DNA from: Desulfuromonadales bacterium
GTDB taxonomy: Bacteria > Desulfobacterota > Desulfuromonadia > Desulfuromonadales > JAHYIW01
Direction of reading: 5' to 3'
DNA: 64,000 bases
NCBI GenBank assembly: GCA_029210745.1
Contig: JARGFI010000002.1
Location: 40,425 to 104,424 of the forward strand
A program made the translations under genes and the position numbers. This document shows, piece after piece, positions 27,004-36,902 of this stretch. Under the pieces are notes generated by a model. The model searched no databases. It saw only the letters and a program-made list of their open reading frames with translations, and had not been told where the DNA came from. Position 1 is the stretch's first letter, and each line of letters opens with the position of its first letter.

Positions 27004-27393
27004 ATGCTGCGACTGAGCGAGCAGGAAAAACAAGAGATTATCGGTTATTTGGATTCGAATAAAGAATTGCCGGAAAAGTACCGCTTTTTACTCTTCGACG
27101 ACAAGCGCGAGGTGGAGCTGGTCTGGAACGGCAAGCGCGAGATCATCCGCCTTCGCTCTGAAGAAGCTTCGGCAGTCGAGTCCGGTCCGGGTATTGACGA
27201 AGAATGGCAGGAGCAGTGGACCGGCGATTACGTCTTCGAGAACGAGTGGCAATCCTTCCGCACCAAGAAGGACCGTTCTCTGGAGCTGATCAGCGTCGCC
27301 CACGAATGCCCGCCGGGCCGGCGCAAGATCGCGGTGAAGGTGGTGGATATCTTCGGCAACGACACTATGACCATTGTCGAGGTTTCGGTATGA
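27004..27393 (+). CDS. Small protein resembling the ends of a DNA methyltransferase, possible remnant
   Basis: 129 residues. The N-terminal part (LPEKYRFLLFDDKREVELVW then NGK) recalls the entry segment of Mod-type site-specific DNA methyltransferases; the C-terminal part (NEWQSFRTKKDR and KIAVKVVDIFGNDTM) recalls their tail. The catalytic core with a DPPY-like motif and the SAM loop is absent. This could be an internally deleted methyltransferase gene, or a small natural protein sharing those segments; the comparison is from memory. It starts two bases after the preceding stop with GGAGGAGGGG ahead, so it is likely expressed. Confidence 0.55.
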   Translation: MLRLSEQEKQEIIGYLDSNKELPEKYRFLLFDDKREVELVWNGKREIIRLRSEEASAVESGPGIDEEWQEQWTGDYVFENEWQSFRTKKDRSLELISVAHECPPGRRKIAVKVVDIFGNDTMTIVEVSV

Positions 27394-27396
27394 GTC

Positions 27397-27424
27397 CGCA
27401 GATTACACCGATCAACGCAGATCG
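27397..27424. repeat. CGCAGATT-type dispersed repeat fragment
   Basis: CCGCAGATTACACC followed by GATCAACGCAGATC looks like the CGCAGATTA-type debris repeat found scattered in many bacterial intergenic regions. It begins 4 bp past the stop of the 129-residue gene, immediately before the palindromes. Confidence 0.35.
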
Positions 27425-27435
27425 AGCAGTTTAAG

Positions 27436-27453
27436 CCCGGCGAATTCGACGGG
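27436..27453. promoter_or_regulatory. Imperfect palindrome with CGAATTCG core
   Basis: CCCGGCGAATTCGACGGG is an 18-bp palindrome with one mismatched pair. Its CGAATTCG core lies at 27441-27448, exactly 30 bp from the same core in the perfect palindrome downstream, about three turns of the helix. The pair looks like a two-site operator. Confidence 0.45.
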
Positions 27454-27462
27454 TTTTAAAAC

Positions 27463-27486
27463 AAATATGGCGAATTCGCCATATTT
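27463..27486. promoter_or_regulatory. Perfect 24-bp palindrome upstream of the KilA-N gene
   Basis: AAATATGGCGAA at 27463-27474 is followed at once by its exact reverse complement, giving a perfect 24-bp palindrome centred on GAATTC. It ends 16 bp before the KilA-N start codon and just before the GGAG ribosome site. With no loop it is a poor RNA hairpin but an ideal site for a symmetric dimer, so an autoregulatory operator for the KilA-N protein is the simplest reading. An alternative ATG lies within it (27467). Confidence 0.6.
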
Positions 27487-27502
27487 AAATTGGAGCAAAT
27501 GC

Positions 27503-28330
27503 ATGGGCAAAAACAACGAAATTATCGTTCTCGAAGAGACGGTTCGTGTTCAGCGCATTAAACAGAATGATTACATTTCCCTGACCGATATCGCCAAGTT
27601 CAAGAATTCAGATGATCCTCGTTTTGTTATCCAGAACTGGATGCGAACACGTTTCTCCGTCGAGTTTCTGGGTATTTGGGAGTTGCTGAACAATCCGGAT
27701 TTTAACCGTGTGGAATTCGACACGGTTAAAAATGCTTCGGGAAGCAATGCGTTCGTCATGACGCCCACCAAGTGGATAGAACTTACCCGTGCCATTGGCA
27801 TCGTTTCGAAAGCTGGTCGCTATGGCGGGACCTACGCGCACAAGGACATTGCCTTCGAGTTCGCTTCGTGGGTGTCGGTTGAGTTCAAGCTTTACTTGAT
27901 CAAGGAGTTCCAGCGGCTCAAGGAAGCTGAACAGGCGCAGCTCGGCTGGGATATCAAACGCAATCTGGCGAAGATCAACTATCGTATCCATACCGATGCC
28001 ATCAAGGAGAATTTGCTTCCGCCGGCACTGAACGCGAAACAAGTCAGCCTGACTTACGCCAGTGAGGCCGATGTGCTGAACATGGCATTGTTCGGCATGA
28101 CCGCCAAACATTGGCGAGATGCAAATCCGGGGGAAAAGGGGAATATCCGCGACGAGGCGAATGTCGCCCAGCTCATCTGTCTCTCCAATCTTGAGAATCT
28201 GAATGCGCTCTTCATCAGTGAAGGATTGCCGCAGGCCGAGCGGCTACAAAAGCTCAACTCCATCGCAATCAGTCAGATGCGATTGTTGACCGAGGATCTG
28301 GGCGTAAAAAAACTTGGAGAGAAGAAGTAA
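27503..28330 (+). CDS. KilA-N domain protein
   Basis: 275 residues. The KilA-N DNA-binding domain spans roughly residues 10-150: NDYISLTDIAKFKNSDDPRF near the start, then FVMTPTKWIELTRAIGIVS and GTYAHKDIAFEFASWVS. The C-terminal part (YASEADVLNMALFGMTAKHW) is typical of free-standing bacterial KilA-N proteins related to RhuM. KilA-N proteins are common in phages and mobile elements. Start 27503 chosen for GGAG seven bases ahead; the frame is open further upstream but reads through the palindrome. The stop TAA overlaps the next gene's ATG, so the two are translationally coupled. Confidence 0.85.
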   Translation: MGKNNEIIVLEETVRVQRIKQNDYISLTDIAKFKNSDDPRFVIQNWMRTRFSVEFLGIWELLNNPDFNRVEFDTVKNASGSNAFVMTPTKWIELTRAIGIVSKAGRYGGTYAHKDIAFEFASWVSVEFKLYLIKEFQRLKEAEQAQLGWDIKRNLAKINYRIHTDAIKENLLPPALNAKQVSLTYASEADVLNMALFGMTAKHWRDANPGEKGNIRDEANVAQLICLSNLENLNALFISEGLPQAERLQKLNSIAISQMRLLTEDLGVKKLGEKK

Positions 28331-31018
28331 TGGCCCTGCATCCTGATTTCCCCAACTCCCCTCACGCGATTCTCAATCCCGAGGTTCGCTGGTTCCCGGC
28401 TGACGAGGCGCTACGCGAAACGACCATGGACAAGCTGATGCCGCCACTGGTGTCACAACTGCGGCGCAAGGTGAAGGAGTTTCGCGACGGGGGTTACGTC
28501 GGTGCGACCGAGACCAGCAAGAGCCTGCTGAACTGGTGGTTCAGAGAGCCGCATCTACAGGAGCGGGCTGACGGGACGACCGAGGAGTTTCGCTACTTCT
28601 TCGCCCAGCGCGAAACGCTGGAGACGATTGTCTATCTCTACGACGTGGTCGGTGCCAAAGATAAGTTCGACCTGATGCGCTTTGACGGCAGCGGGGTGGT
28701 GTCGGCCGGGATGTTCGACGAAAGCTGGCGGCGCTACGTGGTGAAGATGGCCACCGGCAGCGGCAAGACCAAGGTGCTGAGTCTGGCGCTGGCCTGGAGC
28801 TTCTTCCATAAACTCTATGAGTCGGACTCGACACTGTCGCGCAACTTTCTGGTGATTGCACCCAACATCATTGTCCTTGACCGCATCTACAAAGACTTTC
28901 AGGGTCTGCGCATTTTCTTTGATGATCCGGTGATCCCCGATAACGGTTTCGACGGCCGCAACTGGCGGGACGATTTTCAGCTGACTCTGCACGTGCAGGA
29001 CGAGGTGCGTGTCACGCGCCCGGTCGGCAATATTTTTCTGACCAACATTCACCGTGTCTATTGCGGGGAGGAGATTCCACCCACACCGGACGACGACAAC
29101 AGCATGGATTACTTCCTCGGCAAGCGGCCGAGCGGCGCAACCACCGACTCAAAAGTCGACCTGGGAATGATCGTGCGCGACATCGACGAACTGATGGTGC
29201 TCAACGACGAGGCGCACCATATCCATGATGCCAAGCTGGCGTGGTTCCAGTCGATTCAGGATATCCACAATCGCCTGCTGCAGAAGGGGGATGCGCTCTC
29301 CCTGCAACTCGACGTAACCGCCACCCCGAAACACAACAATGGCGCCATCTTCGTGCAAACCGTCTCCGATTACCCACTGGTTGAGGCGATCTGGCAGAAC
29401 GTGGTCAAGCATCCGGTCCTCCCCGATGCTCCCAGCCGCGCCAAGCTTACCGAACGCCAAAGCGCCAAATACACCGAGAAGTACGCCGACTACCTCGATC
29501 TTGGGGTGATCGAATGGCGCAAGGCCTACGACGAACATCAGAAGATGGGGAAGAAGGCGATCCTCTTCGTCATGACCGACGACACGCGCAACTGTGACGA
29601 CGTGGCCGAATATCTGGAGGGGCATTATCCTGACCTGAAGGGGGCGGTGTTGGTGATCCACACCAAAAGTAACGGCGAGATTTCGGAAGCCGCCTCGGGC
29701 AAGGCAAAGGAAGTGCTTGAAGCGCTGCGCAAGCAGGCCAACGATATTGATTCCATGGGAAAGTCCGTACAAGGCCATCGTCTCGGTGCTGATGCTCAAG
29801 GAGGGCTGGGACGTGCGCAACGTGACAACCATCGTCGGCTTGCGCGCCTATGCCGCCAACAGCAATATCCTTCCCGAGCAGACCTTAGGCCGTGGACTGC
29901 GCAAAATGTACCCCGGTGACGTGGAGGAGTATGTCAGCGTGGTCGGTACAAACGCCTTCATGGAGTTCGTCGAGTCGATTCAGGCCGAAGGGGTTGAACT
30001 GGAACGCAAAGCGATGGGGCAGGGGACCGGGGCTAAGACGCCACTGGTGATCGAGGTCGATACTGAAAATGACACGAAGGACCTCGATAAGCTTGATATC
30101 TTCATCCCGGTCCTTTCGCCGCGTATCTATCGCGAGTATAAAAATCTGGCCGATCTGGACACAGGATCGATACCCTTTCAGGCATTGCTCTACCGGCAAT
30201 TCAGTGAAGCAGAACAGCGGGAAATCGTTTTTAAGGACATCACCAGCGGTGTCATTACGCACACCACGATTCTTGATAGTGCCGGGGTGGCCGACTATCG
30301 CAGCGTCATTGGCTACTTTGCCCAGACGATCATGAAGGAGTTGCGACTCGTCAGTGGTTACGATGTGCTCTACGGCAAGGTCAAGACGTTCGTGCGGGAT
30401 GCACTGTTCGGATCGATGATTGAGCTTGAATCGCCCAATACTTTGCGCAATCTTTCGGAGCTGGCCGCCACAAAGACGGTAATTGAATCCTTCAAGAAGG
30501 CGATCAACGAACTGACCGTTCGCACCAAGGGTGACGCACAGATCCGCGACACCATCAAGCTTCGCGAGACCCGCCCCTTTGTCGTCAAGGATCAAGGCTA
30601 TCTGATGGCGAAGAAGAGCGTTTTTAATCGCGTTATCGGTGACAGCCCCTTTGAGCTGTGCTTCGCCAGTTTTTTGGAAGATTGCGACGACGTGGTTTCT
30701 TACGCCAAAAACTATCTGGCGGTCCATTTCAAACTGGATTACGTTAAGGCCAATGGCGATATGTCCAACTACTATCCCGATTTTCTGGTTAAAATGACAG
30801 ATGGCCGGATTGTGGTGGTCGAGACCAAGGGTCAGGTGGACGAGGATGTCCCGCCGAAAATGGCCCGGTTGTGTCAGTGGTGTGAGGATCTCAATCGTTT
30901 ACAATCGACTGTGAAGTACGCTTTTGTCTTTGTGGACGATGAGGGCTTCAAAAAATACGGCCCCAAAAACTTTCGTCAGGTTTTGGAAGGATTTAAGGCA
31001 TATCAGGAATGCTGCTGA
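28330..31018 (+). pseudogene. Type III restriction-like helicase-nuclease, broken by a +1 frameshift
   Basis: Without one extra base this would be an 895-residue protein. Helicase motifs: Walker A MATGSGKT near residue 140, Walker B/DEAH in VLNDEAHHIHD near residue 297, LDVTATPK, and motif VI EQTLGRGLRKMYP. A C-terminal nuclease core follows: YPDFLVKMTDGRIVVVETKG, a PD-(D/E)xK pattern. The A at 29755 shifts frame: before it the frame reads NDIDS, after it WESPYKAIVSVLMLKEGWDV, which join smoothly if that A is dropped. Upstream frame ends at 29919; downstream frame is open from before 29717 to 31018. It resembles res subunits of type III systems, but no intact methyltransferase gene is nearby. 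Sequencing error is an alternative. Confidence 0.82.
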
Positions 31019-32076
31019 CCGATTTGCAAAAAAAAGTTGAGGATGGAGGCATTCTCGACCGCGCCGAGGCGCTCTGGCTGCTGACCGAAGCTGATCTGCT
31101 TCAAGTTGGTAAATTGGCTGACGCGATCCGCCGCAAGAAGCATCCGCATAACCGGGTGACGTTTGTGGTTGACCGCAATGTCAATTACACCAACGTCTGC
31201 CAGTCGCAGTGTAAATTTTGTGCGTTCTATCGCGACGCCGACGCTGCGGATGCCTATGTGCTGTCCCACGAAGAAATTTTTCACAAAATCCAGGAACTGG
31301 TTGATCATGGCGGCACCCAACTGTTGATGCAGGGAGGGCTGCATCCTGAGCTGAAGATCGGTTGGTTCGAGGAGTTGTTTCGCGAGATTCGACAGCGCTT
31401 TCCGCAGGTGCAGATTCATTCCCTTTCGCCCGCCGAGGTGATTCATGTCGCCCGTCTGTCGGAGCTGTCGATGCCGGAGTGCCTGCGGCGCTTGCAGGCT
31501 GCCGGCCTCGCTTCGGTGCCGGGGGGCGGTGCGGAGGTGTTGGTCGATGCGGTGCGCAAGGAGATTTCACCGAACAAAATCGGCTGGCGCGACTGGGCCG
31601 CCGTGATGGAAGAAGCGCACCGCTTGGGGATGCGTACCACCGCGACGATGATGTTCGGTTCTAAAGAGCAGCCAGAGGATATTGTCGAGCATCTCTTCCG
31701 GGTGCGCGAGATTCAGTCGCGCAGTGGTGGTTTTACCGCCTTTATTCCGTGGACTTTTCAGCCGGACAATACTGAGCTGGGGGGCGAAACGGCGAGCGGG
31801 GTGGACTATCTCAAGGTCCTGGCATTGTCACGGATCGTGCTCGATAATATCGACAATATTCAGGCGAGCTGGGTGACACAAGGGGCGATGATGGCGCAGG
31901 TAGCCCTCTTTTTTGGTGCCAACGACCTGGGGGGGACGATGCTCGAAGAAAACGTCGTTGCTGCCGCCGGGGTGGAGTTTCGCATGACTCAAGACGAGGT
32001 TGTCGAGGTGGCGCGCGGAGCGGGGTTTACTCCGGCGAAAAGGAGTACCGCTTACGCGATTCTGGAAGAGTATTAA
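31009..32076 (+). CDS. mqnC: Cyclic dehypoxanthinyl futalosine synthase MqnC (radical SAM)
   Basis: Radical SAM enzyme that cyclises dehypoxanthine futalosine, the step after MqnB in the futalosine menaquinone route. 355 residues; cluster motif CQSQCKFCAFYRD near residue 64 after DRNVNYTNV, then GTQLLMQGGLHPELKI and AGLASVPGGGAEVLVDAVR, all fitting MqnC. The ATG lies 10 bp inside the end of the restriction-like gene, with AAGG nine bases ahead, so it now depends on translation coming through the island. Confidence 0.88.
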   Translation: MLLTDLQKKVEDGGILDRAEALWLLTEADLLQVGKLADAIRRKKHPHNRVTFVVDRNVNYTNVCQSQCKFCAFYRDADAADAYVLSHEEIFHKIQELVDHGGTQLLMQGGLHPELKIGWFEELFREIRQRFPQVQIHSLSPAEVIHVARLSELSMPECLRRLQAAGLASVPGGGAEVLVDAVRKEISPNKIGWRDWAAVMEEAHRLGMRTTATMMFGSKEQPEDIVEHLFRVREIQSRSGGFTAFIPWTFQPDNTELGGETASGVDYLKVLALSRIVLDNIDNIQASWVTQGAMMAQVALFFGANDLGGTMLEENVVAAAGVEFRMTQDEVVEVARGAGFTPAKRSTAYAILEEY

Positions 32077-32131
32077 CTTTCATTTTACTCTGTACTCGCC
32101 GGTTCGCCAAAGGCCACATGGGTGAGACTCT

Positions 32132-32149
32132 CTTCGTGTCCTTCGCGGT
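32132..32149. repeat. CTTCGTG-type dispersed repeat fragment
   Basis: CTTCGTGTCCTTCGCGGT between the convergent mqnC and EF-G genes matches the CTTCGTG/CACGAAG repeat that occurs twice more, inverted, between metI and metC (45879-46013). Short and non-coding. Confidence 0.4.
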
Positions 32150-32162
32150 AAAAAATGACGCT

Positions 32163-34232
32163 TTACCCCCCACCGAAGCGCTTCAGCACCTCCGCCGGGG
32201 CAGGCGCGAAATGAGAAAACTCCATGGTGAATGTGCCTCGCCCCTGCGTGGCGCTGCGCAGTTCGGTCATGAAGCCGAACATCTCCGCCAGCGGTGCCTG
32301 GGCACGGATGATTTCACTGCCGCTGTGCGACGACATCCCTTCAACCAGCCCCCGCTTACGTTGAATCGTGCCAAGAACCTTTCCCGCGTGATCGCCTGGA
32401 ATCGTTAGTTCAAGTTTCATCAGTGGTTCGAGCAACGTTGGTTTGCCGAACTCTGCGGCGTGGCGTATCGCGCGCTGGGCAGCGGCCCGTAAACCAAGGG
32501 CGTTGAACTCTCCCGGTCGGTAAGGACATGCAACAATGGTGATGTCAAGATCGGTCACCGGGTAACCGAAACAAACCCCTCCCTGAAGCGCCTGTTTGAG
32601 CGTGCTCGCCAGCACTTCGCGTAAATTCTCGGGCAACGTTTCAGCGTCCGACGCGGTCGGCAGGACGATCTGCAAACCGCTACCGTTGGCGGTTGGCGTC
32701 AAGCGTAATGCAAGCTCCACCCGTTGCAACTTTCCTTCAATCTCCTGCTCAATAGATTCTTGCCGCTCGACAGCAACGGTTAACGCTTCACGATAGATCA
32801 CCCGGGGTTTTCCGGTGCGCACGGCGACACCGAATTCGTGTTCCAGCCGATGGACAATGATTTCAAGGTGCAACTCCCCCATCCCGGTCAAGACTGTTTG
32901 GCCGGTCTCTTCATCCTCAATCGCCCGGAACGTCGGGTCTTCCCACTGGAGCTTGTCCAGCGCCAGGGGGAGCTTCTCGCGATCCTCGATGCGCATCGCC
33001 TCCACCGCAACCGACACCATCGGTTCGGGGGCGCTCAGGCCAGGGAGGAGTAACGGGGTCTCAATGGTGCTGAGGGTGTCTCCGGTCAGCACATGTTTCA
33101 ACCCGGCCACCGCGACGACGTCACCGGCAATGGCGTCGTCAAGGCGTTCTCGCTTGTGAGCATGCATGCGAAAGAGCCGGGCAGCTTTTTCGTTGCTGGT
33201 GCGATTGACATTGTAGACACTGTCGCCGGCGCGGAGGGTTCCGGAATAGATGCGCAGATAGGTCAGTTTGCGCCCTTCATCTGCCTGCACTTTGAACGCC
33301 AGACCGCAGAACGGCGCTTGCGGGTCGGCACCAAGCGCCGTCTTTATGGTGCCGTCGGGAGAGTGAGCGGTGATCGCCGGGATGTCGGTTGGTGCGGGAA
33401 GGTAATCGATGACGGCATCAAGGAGCGGCTGGATGCCTTTGTTGCGCAGCGCGGAACCGAGTAAGGTCGGAAATATGCGGCAGGCGAGGGTCCCGCGACG
33501 CAGTGCTGCTTTCAGTTGATCAACTGCAATCGCTTCGCCAGCGAGGTAACTGCCGAGTAGCTGGTCGTCAAAATCCGCTGCTATTTCAACCAGCTGGTCA
33601 CGGGCAACGTCGACGGCTGCGACCAGCTCTGCAGGAATATCGGTGGTGGTGACCGTCGCCCCCAGGTCGTCCGCGGAGAACAGGATGAGACGCTTTTCAA
33701 TCACGTCAATGACCCCGGAGAACGCGTTTTCTTCACCGTAGGGGAGTTGCAGCAGCGCCGGACGCGCCGCGAGTTGATCTTCTATTTCTGCCAATGTGTG
33801 GCACTGATCCGCACCGAGACGATCCATCTTGTTGATCAGGCAAATGCGCGGTACCTGATACCGATCCGCCTGGCGCCAGACTGATTCGCTTTGTGGCTGC
33901 ACCCCCTCGACGGCGCTGAAGATCATCACCGCGCCGTCGAGGACCCGCAGTGAACGCTCGACCTCGATGGTGAAATCAATATGTCCCGGCGTGTCGATGA
34001 TATTGATCGTTACATCACGCCAGTGGCAGGCGGTTGCGGTCGCAGTGATGGTGATCCCCCGCTCTCGCTCCTGCTCCATCCAGTCCATCGTCGCCGCGCC
34101 GTCGTGGACTTCACCGAGCTGATGAATTTCTCCGCTATAGAAGAGACAGCGCTCCGAGACGGTGGTTTTACCGGCGTCGATATGGGAAATAATCCCGATG
34201 TTGCGAATTTTATCGCGGGGTGGATGATTCAT
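32163..34232 (-). CDS. fusA: Translation elongation factor G (probably a second-type EF-G)
   Basis: GTPase driving ribosomal translocation. 689 residues: P-loop [20 protein letters not shown] at the start, switch [15 protein letters not shown] specificity motif, then domains II-V with [20 protein letters not shown] and the closing [20 protein letters not shown]. It is not beside rpsL, rpsG or tuf, so it may be a paralogue of the main fusA; such second copies are common in delta-type bacteria. It is followed on the minus strand (after 29 bp, reading upstream) by an unrelated operon. Confidence 0.9.
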   Translation of the reverse strand: MNHPPRDKIRNIGIISHIDAGKTTVSERCLFYSGEIHQLGEVHDGAATMDWMEQERERGITITATATACHWRDVTINIIDTPGHIDFTIEVERSLRVLDGAVMIFSAVEGVQPQSESVWRQADRYQVPRICLINKMDRLGADQCHTLAEIEDQLAARPALLQLPYGEENAFSGVIDVIEKRLILFSADDLGATVTTTDIPAELVAAVDVARDQLVEIAADFDDQLLGSYLAGEAIAVDQLKAALRRGTLACRIFPTLLGSALRNKGIQPLLDAVIDYLPAPTDIPAITAHSPDGTIKTALGADPQAPFCGLAFKVQADEGRKLTYLRIYSGTLRAGDSVYNVNRTSNEKAARLFRMHAHKRERLDDAIAGDVVAVAGLKHVLTGDTLSTIETPLLLPGLSAPEPMVSVAVEAMRIEDREKLPLALDKLQWEDPTFRAIEDEETGQTVLTGMGELHLEIIVHRLEHEFGVAVRTGKPRVIYREALTVAVERQESIEQEIEGKLQRVELALRLTPTANGSGLQIVLPTASDAETLPENLREVLASTLKQALQGGVCFGYPVTDLDITIVACPYRPGEFNALGLRAAAQRAIRHAAEFGKPTLLEPLMKLELTIPGDHAGKVLGTIQRKRGLVEGMSSHSGSEIIRAQAPLAEMFGFMTELRSATQGRGTFTMEFSHFAPAPAEVLKRFGGG

Positions 34233-34261
34233 GACATCGTCGCTGTTTGCGCATCGAACTG

Positions 34262-36097
34262 TCAGCCCTGATCGGTGTTCAGCCCTTTGCGGATTTGATA
34301 AAGCTCGTTAAGGTCAAGATTGTTGAGCTCGAAATACTCACGTTCAAGTTCCTCAACATAGAAGCGATCGAGGCCGCTGTTTTCGAGAAAATCCTCGCGC
34401 AGGGCGATGTCTCGCTCGGCAACGATGCGGGGGAGTAAATTGTGCAGGTAGATCGCTTCCTTCTTGATGCTGACAACAACATCGTTGAAAAGAGAGTAGG
34501 GAATGTCTTCGTTGAGCAGGTGCTTGTTGCGCAATTCCTCGGTGATCTCGGCAAGGAGGTCTTCCTGCTCCCTGCGGGTCGTGTAGCGGGAATAGAAGTT
34601 ACGAATACGTTCCTTGACATGAGTGAGCAACAGTTCGTAGAGATTTTCTTCCGACTCGATCGATTGCAGGTGGGTGATCAGCCCCTGAACGGTGTTGCGG
34701 CTGTCGGCTATTTCATCAAGGCCCTTGAGCAGCGTCTTGAGCTTCTTTTTACCGTATTTACCGATATATTTATTGTCAAAAATGCTGTCGAAAAAAAGTC
34801 TGCCGAACAAGGTATCATCCAGTTCGTTGAAGGCGGTGCGGTTGCCGAGCAGGCTGCGAATGATCTCTTCGCTGAAGCGACTGTTCTCCATGAACGCCAG
34901 CTTGTTGATATGTGCCGAGGTGTTGTCGTAGCGGTCGAAATAGGTGATGACGTAGGAAAAATTTTCGAGCAGCGAAATATCGGCCCCGTCGCGGATCATC
35001 TCGTCACACGCCTTGCCGGTTTCGAGCAGGATCTGCTCAAAGGTGTGATCGCGATTTTCACTCGCCTTGCGTTTGGCTTCGAGCAGCCGGAGCATGTCTT
35101 CGTGGACAATGCCGGGGCCAAGCTGGTGTCCGGTGAAGAAGATACCGGCCAAAATCTCGCGCGTTTCAGAGATATAACCCTGTTCCTCAACCTCAACCAT
35201 TTTGTCATGCTTGAGCATAGAGTCGAGAGTATAGAACAGCGGCGTTGGAATTTTGTGCCGGACTGCGAGGGTTTTCAGGCGCGTCAGCCGGGCGTTTTCA
35301 AGTTTGCTGATCCGCTCCTTACGGCCACACTCAATCAGGATATTTTTGTATTCATCAACGATTCGCCGATTTTCCTCATGCTTGTACATGACGTCGATGC
35401 GAATTCGCTCCTGCTGATACTTGTCGATGCCAAGACGGTCGGCAAGGTGTTGCAACTCCGTCATTTTCTCGTCGGGGATGGTTTTGTACTCAAAGTAAAG
35501 CTCACGGAAATGATCGTGATAAAGCCGGTGGCGACGGTGCAGCAACTTGACCACATAGAGTGAACTTTTGTGGCCGAGCAGACTGGAGATTTCTTCGATG
35601 AGAGGGTAGTCGTCATCGACGCCGACATAGGTACTGCGTTTGAGCAGCTTGCCGAGCAGGCGCAAAATATCTTCCTGTTGCTCGCGGGTAGAACCGGAGA
35701 CCGAGCCGGTAAGAAAGAAAAAATGGTTATAAACGGCATTTCCTTCAAGGAAGATGCGCTCGTAGCTGAGGGTGCCGTCGGTTTGATCGCTGAAACTGAG
35801 TTGGCCGCCCGTCTGGTAGGTGCCGCCATAGAGCACCAGGCGGTTACGAACATCACTTTTAGCCAGATCGGAGAGGGGTTGATCGACACCGAACATATAT
35901 TCGCAAAAGGTGCCGCCGTTGCCGTAGTGCGAAATCTCGTTCTCGTTGAGAACCAGTTCGTTGCCGGGAGAAAAAAGACGCAACGAATCGCCCGTTGTTT
36001 CGTAAAAATAACCACGGAAGGCATCCCATGCCGACGCCGTGGCAAAATATTCAATCGTGTCGTTAATCTGGCCGTGCAATCTGATTTCCTGGCGCAT
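34262..36097 (-). CDS. Conserved protein of unknown function, 611 residues
   Basis: Not recognised with confidence; it recalls a Geobacter-type conserved family (possibly TIGR04442). No signal peptide and no membrane helix. The first 150 residues look globular and beta-rich ([20 protein letters not shown]), the remainder is strongly helical with charged heptad-like stretches ([20 protein letters not shown]), suggesting a coiled-coil or helical-bundle protein. I start at ATG 36097, seven bases after GGAT, rather than the TTG one codon earlier. It lies in a minus-strand run between the MBL hydrolase (13 bp away) and EF-G. Confidence 0.75.
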   Translation of the reverse strand: MRQEIRLHGQINDTIEYFATASAWDAFRGYFYETTGDSLRLFSPGNELVLNENEISHYGNGGTFCEYMFGVDQPLSDLAKSDVRNRLVLYGGTYQTGGQLSFSDQTDGTLSYERIFLEGNAVYNHFFFLTGSVSGSTREQQEDILRLLGKLLKRSTYVGVDDDYPLIEEISSLLGHKSSLYVVKLLHRRHRLYHDHFRELYFEYKTIPDEKMTELQHLADRLGIDKYQQERIRIDVMYKHEENRRIVDEYKNILIECGRKERISKLENARLTRLKTLAVRHKIPTPLFYTLDSMLKHDKMVEVEEQGYISETREILAGIFFTGHQLGPGIVHEDMLRLLEAKRKASENRDHTFEQILLETGKACDEMIRDGADISLLENFSYVITYFDRYDNTSAHINKLAFMENSRFSEEIIRSLLGNRTAFNELDDTLFGRLFFDSIFDNKYIGKYGKKKLKTLLKGLDEIADSRNTVQGLITHLQSIESEENLYELLLTHVKERIRNFYSRYTTRREQEDLLAEITEELRNKHLLNEDIPYSLFNDVVVSIKKEAIYLHNLLPRIVAERDIALREDFLENSGLDRFYVEELEREYFELNNLDLNELYQIRKGLNTDQG

Positions 36098-36110
36098 CAA
36101 GTTGATCCGT

Positions 36111-36902
36111 TCAAATAGCAGCTGTCAGGGGCAATTCCAGACGTAACCCATCATAGGCAAACTCAATTCCGGCCGGTAATTCTGCCGCGTGTTTTGCGTG
36201 ATCAATGTCGTGGGTCAAATGGGTCAACAAGGTTCGTCGGGCGCCGATTATTTGTGCCATGTCAATTGCCTGGGTAATGTTGAAGTGGCTGACATGGGGA
36301 CGAAAACGCAGCCCGTCGAGAATCAAAACATCCAGGTTTTCAAGGCGTGTCAGCGTTTCCGCTGGGATTGCGCTACAATCAGTCAAATAAGCAAAGTTTC
36401 CGATGCGGTAGCCCAGTGAGGATTCGTGTCCGTGCCGCAACGGCAATGGCTCAACCGGAAAACCGCAGATCGTCACCGGTGTATCGATCAGCCGGGGCGC
36501 TAGTCGAGGGCGATAACCCATCGCTGCATCATCGCTGAAGATATAGGCAAACGCGCGTCGAATCACCGTGAGGGTTGATGCGTCGGCATAAATCGGCAAG
36601 GTACCCCCACCGGCAGGATTGAAGGCGCGCAAATCATCAATTCCGTGCGTATGGTCAGCGTGGGCGTGGGTATAAAGAACGGCATCAATTTGTGTTATCT
36701 GTTCGCGCAAGGCTTGCTGGCGCAAATCTGTTGCAGTGTCGATCAAAATATTACGCTCACGCAGTCCAACAAGGACGCTGCAACGCGTACGCCGGTTGCG
36801 CTGGTCAGTCGAGGTGCATACCGGGCAGGAACAGCCGATCATCGGAACGCCACTGCTGGTTCCCGAACCGAGGATGGTCACGCGGAGAAGATCGGCTATC
36901 AT
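36111..36902 (-). CDS. MBL-fold metallo-hydrolase, PhnP-like
   Basis: 263 residues of the metallo-beta-lactamase fold. The first zinc motif is [14 protein letters not shown] near residue 80; an early [18 protein letters not shown] resembles the PhnP/cyclic phosphodiesterase group, where the Cys pair binds an extra zinc; later metal ligands are in [21 protein letters not shown] and HVSHFNI. Likely a phosphodiesterase acting on a cyclic phosphate, but there is no phn operon here, so the substrate is open. Its ATG overlaps the end of the chemoreceptor gene by four bases (ATGA), so they are co-translated. Confidence 0.85.
   Translation of the reverse strand: MIADLLRVTILGSGTSSGVPMIGCSCPVCTSTDQRNRRTRCSVLVGLRERNILIDTATDLRQQALREQITQIDAVLYTHAHADHTHGIDDLRAFNPAGGGTLPIYADASTLTVIRRAFAYIFSDDAAMGYRPRLAPRLIDTPVTICGFPVEPLPLRHGHESSLGYRIGNFAYLTDCSAIPAETLTRLENLDVLILDGLRFRPHVSHFNITQAIDMAQIIGARRTLLTHLTHDIDHAKHAAELPAGIEFAYDGLRLELPLTAAI

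Noticed and set aside
27374-27502. Longer KilA-N protein starting upstream of 27503
   Set aside because: The extension reads through the palindrome and the dispersed repeat; GGAG supports the start at 27503.
34442-35563. 373-codon plus-strand frame opposite the 611-residue gene
   Set aside because: Minus-strand frame is longer, has a ribosome site and fits the operon; the plus frame has no domain or start signal.
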